Positions 28,364 through 35,660 of a DNA stretch of 64,000 nucleotides are shown one piece after another. Under the pieces are notes generated by a model. The model searched no databases and had not been told where the DNA came from. It saw only the letters and a program-made list of their open reading frames with translations. Made by a program: the position numbers and the translations under genes. The stretch is from Halostella limicola (lineage in GTDB: Archaea; Halobacteriota; Halobacteria; Halobacteriales; Natronoarchaeaceae). The DNA is taken from positions 746,786 through 810,785 of the forward strand of contig NZ_RCDI01000002.1 in NCBI RefSeq assembly GCF_003675875.1, read 5' to 3'. Positions within the stretch are counted from its first letter, which is position 1. Every line of letters starts with the position of its first letter.

Positions 28364-28729
28364 CTATAATTCGACTACCAATTCACCGTCTCTGGTTTTC
28401 ACAGGGTATGTGGGAAGTTGATCATCCCTGGGCGCGAGGCAGTCACCCGACTTCAGATCGAACTCCCACCCGTGCCACGGGCAGTTGAGGACATTGCCCT
28501 CGTTCTCCCAACAGACCTCGAGTTCGAGCGAGTCACGATCGAAGGTGCTCTCGTTGGTACCGGATATGGTCCCCTCACACGCCGGGCCGCCTTGGTGTGG
28601 GCACCAGTTGAGAAATGCGTGGTACTCTCCGTCTTTCCGGAAGATCCCTATCTCGCGACCCTCGATCTGGGCGATGATCCGTTCTCCATCCGAGATCTCG
28701 TCCGCGTCCGCGACGACGTGTTCAGTCAT
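28364..28729 (-). CDS. Rieske [2Fe-2S] protein, module A
   Basis: A 121-residue soluble Rieske-domain protein. The cluster ligands are Cys43-x-His45 (NWCPHQGG) and Cys83-x2-His86 (CPWHGWEF). The 37 residues between the two ligand pairs exceed the usual 15-20, because of an insertion with a FDRDSLELEV-type segment. There is no transmembrane helix or signal, so it should be a cytosolic electron carrier or subunit. It overlaps the upstream amidohydrolase gene by 4 nt. It is the same length as, and very similar to, the protein at 55418-55783, with ligands at identical positions. No oxygenase catalytic subunit lies nearby. Confidence 0.92.
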   Translation of the reverse strand: MTEHVVADADEISDGERIIAQIEGREIGIFRKDGEYHAFLNWCPHQGGPACEGTISGTNESTFDRDSLELEVCWENEGNVLNCPWHGWEFDLKSGDCLAPRDDQLPTYPVKTRDGELVVEL

Positions 28730-29799
28730 ATTCCTATCCCGAACACCTCGCTAGCGTTGCCCGACAACACTCGTTCCCTGTCTTCGGGGGAGAAGAGGCT
28801 ACGGAGGTACCCGTTGAGTTCAGTGGGGTGGTCGAAGTCCCAGTGAGGGTAGTCGGATGCGAACATCAGTGAGTCCTTCCCGACCATGTCGATCATGGTC
28901 TTCATGTGCTCAGGATCCATCGGCTCGCCGAGGGGCTGCGTGGCGAAATAGTAGCTGTCGCGAATGTACTCTTCCGGCTGCTTCTCGAGCAGCGGCGCTT
29001 CGCTCCGGCGCATCGAGAGTTCCTTGTTCAGTCGGAACATCATGTACGGAACCCACGAAATCCCCGCTTCCAGGAAGACGAGATCGAGGTCGGGGAACTT
29101 CTCCGGAATTCCGTTCACCATAGTGCTGGTGAGCGTCATCGTCTGACTCCAGAGGTGGGCGTTCACGTGTGCTTCCACGAACTTCTCGAACTCCTGGCTG
29201 TGGATGGGAAATTCGATGTCGAAGCCGCTGTTCGTCGCTCCGTGGTACGCGATTGGCAACCCGTTATCCTCGGCAGCTTGATAGAGTATGTCATATTCTG
29301 GGTCTCCGAGCGGAGGTCGGGGGCCCGTACTCGTCAAGAACACCCCGACGATTTTGTCCTCGTCTCCGATCCGATCGAGCTCCTCCGCGGCCTTATCCGG
29401 TTTTTGTGTTGCGACGGTAGCGAGGCCATGGAAATCGTGGTCATCCAGGAACTGATCGAGCAACAGGTCGTTGCACGCACGCTGTAAGTGAACCGCGGTT
29501 TCGCTCTGCGACAGACGCGACAGGTTGACGAAGGCGTTGACAATAGGGTAGTCGATATGGATCTCGCCTTTCACCTCCTCCTCGATATCCTCGGGTGTCA
29601 GCAAAGTTCGTTCCTCGATTTTGCCCCCCATCGTCGGGTCCCACCCGGGACTTTTCAACTGCACGTCCTCGGCAGAGAGATAATCAGCGTACGGCTTATC
29701 TGCGTACTGCGCGATCTGGTCTGTCGGGGTTGTGAGGTGAATATCCGTATCCACGATAGTCTCTCGCTGAAGGAGACTGGTGTTATTGGCTTGTGCCAT
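28726..29799 (-). CDS. Amidohydrolase-2 family protein (ACMSD/decarboxylase-like), module A
   Basis: A 357-residue TIM-barrel metal-dependent hydrolase or decarboxylase. The N-terminal metal motif is DTDIH (one histidine where many relatives have HxH), then IAYHGATN, HLWSQTMT, FLEAGISWVPYM and SDYPHWDFDHP with the C-terminal aspartate. The family includes aminocarboxymuconate-semialdehyde and hydroxybenzoate decarboxylases as well as hydrolases. MAQANN was chosen as start because it matches the start of the paralogue at 54336 and lies 32 nt after a TATA-like box. It overlaps the Rieske gene by 4 nt. The substrate is unknown. Confidence 0.88.
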   Translation of the reverse strand: MAQANNTSLLQRETIVDTDIHLTTPTDQIAQYADKPYADYLSAEDVQLKSPGWDPTMGGKIEERTLLTPEDIEEEVKGEIHIDYPIVNAFVNLSRLSQSETAVHLQRACNDLLLDQFLDDHDFHGLATVATQKPDKAAEELDRIGDEDKIVGVFLTSTGPRPPLGDPEYDILYQAAEDNGLPIAYHGATNSGFDIEFPIHSQEFEKFVEAHVNAHLWSQTMTLTSTMVNGIPEKFPDLDLVFLEAGISWVPYMMFRLNKELSMRRSEAPLLEKQPEEYIRDSYYFATQPLGEPMDPEHMKTMIDMVGKDSLMFASDYPHWDFDHPTELNGYLRSLFSPEDRERVLSGNASEVFGIGI

Positions 29800-29830
29800 A
29801 CTAACAGGTGGCATTGCCATGACGAGAGTA

Positions 29831-29840
29831 ATTAAATTAT
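29831..29840 (-). promoter_or_regulatory. TATA-like box for module A amidohydrolase
   Basis: ATAATTTAAT (minus strand) lies 32-41 nt upstream of the ATG at 29799, supporting that start and a leaderless message. Confidence 0.45.
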
Positions 29841-29943
29841 CGATCACGGCAGTTTCCGGATCGGATGAATCCAGCATGCGCCTGTTGACTTGACCATCTC
29901 ATCAACCCGGAATTTTATCTCCGTCGGCGTTACACAGAGTTTT

Positions 29944-30417
29944 GTGACACAAGATATCGATAAACAAACCGTCCGAAACTGGATCGACGACGACCTCGTA
30001 CAGCGGATCGAGGACGTCACGGATGGAGACGAGGCATACAACTATCTCGTTCAGGTCTCCGGAATGAACTTCCACATCGGGAGAGTGAGAGGGACTGGGC
30101 CCATCAGTGTCGCAAGCACCATCGAGTTCGATCCGGAAACAGTCGCGCTCCTGATGGAACGGGAGGAGAAACGGCGAGACTTGTTGACGCGATTCGAACG
30201 TGTACTCACCATCGCACCCGGTTGGTACACGTTTCTCGACGGGGCCGGGAACCCCGGCTGTAACTTCACGGAGATGCGTTCGATCCGGCTGGAGTACCGG
30301 ATATATCCGGACGGAGCCAGTCAACACGCGTTGATGAACGGCCTCATCGATATGGCGAACGCGCTCGTTTTCCTGCGGGACGTAATGACGAGCCTCGCAG
30401 AAGCGGCTGACGAATAG
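29944..30417 (+). CDS. Uncharacterised archaeal protein, DUF2299-like
   Basis: About 157 residues, starting at GTG 29944, which lies 32 nt after a TTTTAT box. The segments TVRNWIDDDL, VSGMNFHIGRV, an acidic middle with MEREEKRRDLLTRFERVL and IRLEYRIYPDGASQHALMNGL recall archaeal DUF2299 proteins of unknown function. No signal peptide or membrane helix is seen. It is divergent from the module A amidohydrolase and convergent with the small protein gene. The function is unknown, and the DUF assignment comes from memory of the family pattern. Confidence 0.6.
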   Translation: MTQDIDKQTVRNWIDDDLVQRIEDVTDGDEAYNYLVQVSGMNFHIGRVRGTGPISVASTIEFDPETVALLMEREEKRRDLLTRFERVLTIAPGWYTFLDGAGNPGCNFTEMRSIRLEYRIYPDGASQHALMNGLIDMANALVFLRDVMTSLAEAADE

Positions 30418-30503
30418 GGACTGGAGCACCCCGAACTGCTCTCAGCAACTCTTGGGCGCGTTCGGCCGCTGACGGCATGACGGGATACCGGCCGTGGCGT
30501 CCG

Positions 30504-30836
30504 TCAGTTCGACCGGAGTGTCTCGGTAACGCTGTCGCGGAACTCCTCCGAGGTAACCTCGAAAACCGTGTTGCCGTTCGCGTCTCGATGGCGACCCAAG
30601 GTTAGCGCGCGTTCTCCGTCCACGATCGCTTCCCAGTCGTCCCCGTACTCGACGTCGATTCCGACGATCCGGATCGTGCAGTCCTCCTCGTTTTCGAGCT
30701 CAGAGACGACGGTGTGGGTGTACACCCCATCGCGAAAGCGCGGCGGCTCGTACGCGGGAAGATCCATTGACCGACGGAGCTGTTCGTTCTCTTCCCACCA
30801 ATCGGGGCGATGAGTACTCGATCCGTCTTCGCCCAT
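30504..30836 (-). CDS. Conserved small acidic protein, module A
   Basis: A 110-residue protein of no family I recognise. It is clearly related to the protein at 55833-56243. Shared blocks are WWEEN/WWAEN, a PPRF.DG.YTH segment, an LE.E.DC.IR segment, DW...VDG and GRHRDANGNTVFE, ending in an EF-rich tail. There are no membrane segments, and only one cysteine is conserved between the copies (in the DCTIR segment). Its recurrence beside the amidohydrolase and Rieske genes in both modules suggests a partner or modulator of that pair. Its start is 14 nt from the UspA stop, so both may be cotranscribed. Confidence 0.8.
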   Translation of the reverse strand: MGEDGSSTHRPDWWEENEQLRRSMDLPAYEPPRFRDGVYTHTVVSELENEEDCTIRIVGIDVEYGDDWEAIVDGERALTLGRHRDANGNTVFEVTSEEFRDSVTETLRSN

Positions 30837-30850
30837 TGTTCAGTCGAGAC

Positions 30851-31291
30851 TCATTGCTTCTCCACCGTCTTGGGTGCGACTACCACAGGACATTCGGAGT
30901 TTAACAGGACGGACTGGGCGACGCTTCCGAACACTGCCTTTCCGATCGGCGACCGCTTCCGTCCGCCGACGACTATGTACCGCGCGTTTTGTTTGTCGGC
31001 GTATTTCACTATCTCGTCGGCCGGGTCTCCGATGAAGCCGACGGAGGTGAAATCATCCGTGGACGCTCCCGTCGCTTCGAGGGCAATATCTGCCGCGATT
31101 TCAGCGATTCCGTCTCGCCCCTTCGCCTGGCCGGTCTTTTGGACGTTGTCCATTTCTACGTCAGCGGCTTCAGACTCCGTGAGAACGTGGACGATGTGCA
31201 ACTCCTCACCGGTCAAGTCCGCAAGCTTCCGTGCCTCTTCGAGAACGGTCTGGGCCCATTTCGATCGGTCTACTGCGGCAATGATAGTCAT
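30851..31291 (-). CDS. Universal stress protein (UspA family), second copy
   Basis: A 146-residue single-domain UspA. It starts with MTIIAAVDRSKWAQTVLEEA and ends with the nucleotide-binding GGRKRSPIGKAVFGSVAQSVLL pattern. It is upstream of, and probably cotranscribed with, the small module A protein. Similarity to the UspA at 20468-20893 is high in the C-terminal half. ATP binding is expected; the partner is unknown. Confidence 0.92.
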   Translation of the reverse strand: MTIIAAVDRSKWAQTVLEEARKLADLTGEELHIVHVLTESEAADVEMDNVQKTGQAKGRDGIAEIAADIALEATGASTDDFTSVGFIGDPADEIVKYADKQNARYIVVGGRKRSPIGKAVFGSVAQSVLLNSECPVVVAPKTVEKQ

Positions 31292-31431
31292 AGGACGTTA
31301 GTTAGCAATTCACGAACGCGGTATAAAAAAGTAAGGGCCAGAGGGATCAGATCTCGGTCCGGCACATGAACTAACGCCGAGATGCAGCCGATCGGTGGCG
31401 GAAATATATCTACGAACCCTATGTTATTTAT

Positions 31432-33165
31432 GTGGTTGAGGTGTGTGAACATGACGCAATGAGAGGGAGACGGCTAGCCACGATAGAGGAACTGATAGCG
31501 ATCACCAGCCCGGGGGAAGAAACGGAAGAAGCAGTAGCGAGGCTGCGTTCGTGGACGAACGACAACGGGTTAGAGTTACACACGGTCGACGTCGGCTCCG
31601 ATATCGACGCCGTGTACACCGAAGAGAACGAAACGCTGGGGATCACAATCGGTGGGGACGGAACGTTTCTGGAGGGCATCCAGCAGTTCGCACCACGCAA
31701 CATCCCCCTCTTAGGGATCAATACCGGAACGCTCGCATTCCTCGTCCGGATCGACGTCGACGACCTCGAGGAGGCCCTGACAGAAGTCATTCAGGGTCGA
31801 TCCTCGATCGACAACCGACAACAGTTGTCGGTGAAAGCGAACGGGCTCGAGGCCACTGGCATCAACGACGTCATGGTCCAGAACGTGCCGCCGGAGGACC
31901 CGATCGATCGGAAGATAACGAAGCTCGACGTGTTCGCCGACGGCCAGTACGTGGGCGAGTACGATGGCACCGGTCTAGCGATCTCCACGCCAACTGGAGC
32001 GACCGGCGTTTCGCTCTCCGCGAACGGGCCGATCCACAATCCGACGAACAATTCCTCACTGCAGATCGTCCCCCTACATACTCATCAAATGGGCGTCCGA
32101 CCGCTGATCGTTAGTGAGGACACGACAATCCGGATCAACTGTACTGACGAGTCCGACTTGCTGGTAGACGGCGGCCGTCACCACGAACGCCTCGACGCAG
32201 AGGACGTGATTACCGTTACCGGAGCCGAGAACACGGCCGACCTCGTGCGAACGAGTTACGACGACGATTTCTTCACTGCGATCAGCGAACTCCTCGGATG
32301 GGGTGCGCGGGATGCAGACGGGAAATCGCTCCCGGCAGGCGTCGCGAAAAGAAACGAACCGGAGGAAATGCTCGATCGAGCACTGAAGCTAGCCAAGGAA
32401 GCGGCGAAAAGCGTACGAGAGCCGCTTCGGGATCTGCACGGAAGGATCGAATCCGAGGAGTTCAAAACCGACAAATCAGACGTCATTACGGAGGCAGACT
32501 ACCTATCGGAAAACATCATCGTGACCGCTATCGAAAACGAGTATCCCGCTCACAACATCCGGACCGAGGAGGGCGTTCACGCCAAAACCGGAAGCGACTA
32601 CACGTGGTTGATCGATCCGCTTGACGGCACCGGGAACTACGCGAACGGGAATCCAAACTACTCAGTTTCTATCGCGCTCCTCGAAGGGGACAAACCCATC
32701 GTTGGCGTGGTGTATGCGCCAGAAACAGACGAACTGTGGAGCGCAATTGCCGGTGACGGCGCTAAAAAGAACGGGGAACCGATCATGGTGACGAACCGAG
32801 ACCAGTTAGACGAGAGCATGTTGATGTCGGGATACGACCCGGACGGGAGTTTCCTCACCCACTTCTACAATGAGACGCGAGGAGTGAGGCGACTGGGGTC
32901 TGCCGCGCTGCATCTCTGCTATCTCGCCAGCGGGAGCGCCGATGCCGTTTGGGAATACGACACTCATCCGTGGGACGTCGCAGCAGGCGTCATTATCGCG
33001 AGAGAGGCGGGAGCCACTATCACGGATTCGAGCAGCGACCGCTTCAGCGTGTACGCGGAGAAAGATCGGCAGGAGCTCATCGGTTCGAATGGCTTGATAC
33101 ATGAGGACATGATGGAGCGACTGCAGCACAACGAAGAACTGTACAACACGATAGATAGAGACTGA
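31432..33165 (+). CDS. NAD kinase fused to inositol-monophosphatase-type phosphatase
   Basis: A 577-residue two-domain protein. The N-terminal half (about 1-285) is an NAD kinase with TIGGDGTFLEG and a second signature STPTGATGVSLSANGP. The C-terminal half (about 305-577) is an IMPase-fold phosphatase with DKSDVITEADYLSE, IDPLDGTGNYANGNP and HPWDVAAGVIIAREAG. It could make and remove the 2'-phosphate of NADP. Methanocaldococcus MJ0917 joins the same two activities, as I recall in the opposite order. The start is GTG 31432, 20-26 nt after an AAATATATC box; ATG 31459 is an alternative, and the usual first beta strand of NAD kinase looks short. Confidence 0.88.
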   Translation: MVEVCEHDAMRGRRLATIEELIAITSPGEETEEAVARLRSWTNDNGLELHTVDVGSDIDAVYTEENETLGITIGGDGTFLEGIQQFAPRNIPLLGINTGTLAFLVRIDVDDLEEALTEVIQGRSSIDNRQQLSVKANGLEATGINDVMVQNVPPEDPIDRKITKLDVFADGQYVGEYDGTGLAISTPTGATGVSLSANGPIHNPTNNSSLQIVPLHTHQMGVRPLIVSEDTTIRINCTDESDLLVDGGRHHERLDAEDVITVTGAENTADLVRTSYDDDFFTAISELLGWGARDADGKSLPAGVAKRNEPEEMLDRALKLAKEAAKSVREPLRDLHGRIESEEFKTDKSDVITEADYLSENIIVTAIENEYPAHNIRTEEGVHAKTGSDYTWLIDPLDGTGNYANGNPNYSVSIALLEGDKPIVGVVYAPETDELWSAIAGDGAKKNGEPIMVTNRDQLDESMLMSGYDPDGSFLTHFYNETRGVRRLGSAALHLCYLASGSADAVWEYDTHPWDVAAGVIIAREAGATITDSSSDRFSVYAEKDRQELIGSNGLIHEDMMERLQHNEELYNTIDRD

Positions 33166-33368
33166 GCTACCGGCTCGGGACCCAATCTGGCACTGTGTGC
33201 TCCGTGAATTCGCGTTGACGCGACGAGGGCAATAGGACCATACAGAAGGGGGATTACCGACCCCTACAAGCACCTCAGACGTGGGAATCCGGGACACTCC
33301 GGAGAGTCTGTTGTGGACGTCGCCTGGGAGCACTTCAGACTGTCACTGACATTCTCCGCCGACTTCTC

Positions 33369-33740
33369 TCAACCGTTGAGCGGTTCGATGAGTTCAATCA
33401 CGTGTCCGTCAGGATCCTCGATGAACGCTGTGCGTGCATCGGCGGCTGGTTGATCAGTCGGCTCTTGGACGACGCCGTAATGTTCGATCTGGTCGATCGT
33501 GTCGTCGACGTCGTCTACACCGACAGCGAGGTGATCCCAAGCCGTTCCCGGGTCGAACTCCGTTTCCCCCTCCGTTTCCGAGAGTTGCAGTTCCACACCG
33601 TTTGATTTGACGTATCTGTTCTCGGTTCTGCCATCGGCGGTAGTGAACGACCACGATTCCTCGAAGTCGAGCTGTTCCGTGTAGAACCGCTCTGCTTGGT
33701 CTACGTCCGCCACGTTCAGACAAACGTGTAGCAGCTCCAT
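33369..33740 (-). CDS. VOC/glyoxalase-family protein
   Basis: A 123-residue protein with two beta-alpha-beta-beta-beta units of the vicinal oxygen chelate fold. His5 in ELLHVCLNVADVDQAERFY, a mid-chain glutamate in VELQLSE, WDHLAVGVDD and DPDGHVIELIEP supply the metal-ligand positions of glyoxalase I-type proteins. Length matches lactoylglutathione-lyase-like proteins. Haloarchaea lack glutathione, so another thiol adduct or a dioxygenase-type substrate is more likely. It stands alone, divergent from the IclR gene at 34063. Confidence 0.88.
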   Translation of the reverse strand: MELLHVCLNVADVDQAERFYTEQLDFEESWSFTTADGRTENRYVKSNGVELQLSETEGETEFDPGTAWDHLAVGVDDVDDTIDQIEHYGVVQEPTDQPAADARTAFIEDPDGHVIELIEPLNG

Positions 33741-34030
33741 AGAGAGCGATCACATATTGCAGATACATAAAACTGGGACTCGCCACACCAAGATAGATGC
33801 GAGGCTCGAACCGGATAATACAGATAATCTCTGTGCTATTGTCGAACCCGCCAGTACAGGCGATACTACTCTCTCTACGCTATTCTACCCGTTTTGTGAG
33901 CGAAAGCGTGTCCAGATATTCAACCGAGTGTCCGGAACTGCGGATCCCCCTGTCAAGAGCATAGTTGTCGTTGCATTATATCGAATCCGCGGAGATCCCC
34001 GTTGACCTCCGCACGCTACTCACTGGCAAG
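33741..34030. other. Divergent intergenic region, nothing recognised
   Basis: About 290 bases between divergent VOC and IclR genes. Only promoter-like AT stretches were seen, with no gene or repeat. Confidence 0.4.
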
Positions 34031-34031
34031 G

Positions 34032-34040
34032 TATTAAATA
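34032..34040 (+). promoter_or_regulatory. TATA-like box for the second IclR gene
   Basis: TATTAAATA lies 31 nt before the ATG at 34063, consistent with a leaderless transcript from that codon. Confidence 0.5.
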
Positions 34041-34062
34041 AGATAACCACATATATCGAGCC

Positions 34063-34845
34063 ATGCGAATGGATAACAATGATACGAAAACCCTGACGAC
34101 AATCGAGAGAACGTTTGAAATAGTTGAACTGATACAGGAACTCGACGGAGCAAGGGTGTCTCAGGTGGCTGATGAGCTCGATATGCCCCGAAGTACTACG
34201 CACAACTACCTCGGAACCCTCTGTGAAGTGGGATATTTGGTCAAACACGGGGACGAGTACCATATCGGCTTGCAGTTCCTCGGACTCGGTGGCCACGCGG
34301 CAGCTCGTCACCCCGGATATCAGCTGCTCCGAACGAAGGTGAACCAGCTCGCTGAGGAGACGAACGAACGCGCACAGGTCATCGCAGAGGAGAACGGACG
34401 GGGAGTGTACATTTACGAGATGACTGGCAATAACGCAGTACAGACTGACGTTCAGATCGGCAAACACGTCCATCTGCATACGACCTCCGCCGGGAAGGCG
34501 ATTCTCGCCCACCTCCCCGAAGAGCGACTCGACCAGATCATCGACTATTGGGGCCTCCCGGAACGGACCGAGCACACGATTACGGACGAGGAGGAACTGA
34601 AAGATTGCCTCCAGCGTATCCGAGAGCGCGGATATGCGTTTAACGACGAAGAACGGATTCAGGGTCAGCGTGCAGTGGGGGTCCCAGTGTTAGATGAAAA
34701 GAACGATATCGTTACTGCGCTCAGCGTGTCTGGACCGAAGAATCGCCTCAAGGGAGATTGGTTCACGCAGGAGATCCCGGATATACTCCTCGGCATCGCA
34801 AACGAAGTCGAACTGAACCTGAAATTTTCTGGGCGTGTTAGGTAG
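34063..34845 (+). CDS. IclR-family transcriptional regulator (second of three)
   Basis: A 260-residue regulator. The winged HTH spans about residues 10-70 (LTTIERTFEIVELI, then MPRSTTHNYLGTL). The effector domain contains VHLHTTSAGKAILAHLPEERL and ERGYAFNDEERIQGQRAVGVPV, and ends with FTQEIPDILLGIANEVELNL. The same C-terminal pattern occurs in the IclR at 62672, so those two are closer to each other than to the first. It lies 816 nt upstream of, and in the same direction as, the sulfoacetaldehyde gene set, making it the best candidate regulator of that set. The effector could be a sulfonate or short acid. Confidence 0.92.
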   Translation: MRMDNNDTKTLTTIERTFEIVELIQELDGARVSQVADELDMPRSTTHNYLGTLCEVGYLVKHGDEYHIGLQFLGLGGHAAARHPGYQLLRTKVNQLAEETNERAQVIAEENGRGVYIYEMTGNNAVQTDVQIGKHVHLHTTSAGKAILAHLPEERLDQIIDYWGLPERTEHTITDEEELKDCLQRIRERGYAFNDEERIQGQRAVGVPVLDEKNDIVTALSVSGPKNRLKGDWFTQEIPDILLGIANEVELNLKFSGRVR

Positions 34846-35620
34846 AGATATTATTATCGATAATACTCTTTCTCCCTCTCACCTCTCCTACGAGGAACCG
34901 CATCGATAATTTACAGATATATCGTTGTAATCTATGGGCGGCCGACGAGAGTAATCGGAAAAACCAAACGCAGTCATACACGAAAAGCGCCGGTTTATTA
35001 CGGTCCTACGTTCGTAAAGGAGGTTTCGAAGAGAGCTATTTCCTTGATCTCGAAGGGAACGGATTATATTGTGCCATGGGAGCAGGATCCGTAACTCTTC
35101 AGGCAGATATTCGGGTTTCTCAGGAAGTTACTACAGATATCGATCTCTGCCGCAAGGAATTACAATCATATGACTGTAAGCATAGAGCGGCCTTTCGATC
35201 AGAGATGTAGTTCACTCCCTTCTGCACCAGTTCATTGACTGTTTTCCCCCAGTTCGACTATATCGATCCTTGGTAATGAGTAACATTTGGTGGTGTGTTC
35301 ATAGCCGAAGGGGGAAAATAGACATATTCGGATTAATTGAGTTCTTTTGTTGAAGGTCTTGCACATCAAAGGTGAAAAGCTACAAAAGAGGGTATCAAGA
35401 TGTACTGTCCGAATATATCCAACGCGCTAGTTGCACAGAGATAGTGCCAAGCAGACATTGAAGCGTTTCTACTGACCCGAAGATCAGTCGCGGTTCGGCC
35501 GACGAACAGTGCTAGTTCCCTCAGCGTCGGCATCACTCCTCGTTCTCAAGGCGTATATGTACCTCTTCTCTAATAATATGATTGATGATAAAATTCAGGT
35601 ATTACAATAAATATTGGAGA
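34846..35620. other. Long AT-rich region before the sulfonate genes
   Basis: About 775 bases with no intact gene. It opens with the palindrome at 34852-34865. One frame ending near 35083 reads protein-like at its C-terminus (TFVKEVSKRAISLISKGT, then a tryptophan-containing tail), possibly a gene remnant. The rest is AT-rich and could hold regulatory sites or a small RNA; no specific RNA was recognised. Confidence 0.35.
34852..34865. promoter_or_regulatory. Perfect 14-bp palindrome after the IclR gene
   Basis: TATTATCGATAATA begins seven bases after the IclR stop codon. Its half-sites (TATTAT/ATAATA, spacer 2) equal those of the palindrome at 54239-54254. It could be a regulator site or part of a terminator followed by a pyrimidine-rich run. 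Confidence 0.4.
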
Positions 35621-35622
35621 AA

Positions 35623-35630
35623 CATATTTA
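35623..35630 (+). promoter_or_regulatory. TATA-like box for the acylating aldehyde dehydrogenase gene
   Basis: CATATTTA lies 31-38 nt before the ATG at 35661. Just upstream, CAATA-AA-TATTG at 35605-35616 is a small perfect inverted repeat in the position of an upstream activator or repressor site. Confidence 0.45.
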
Positions 35631-35660
35631 TTCTGCGTTCTGTAACCCCGTTAGTGTGTC

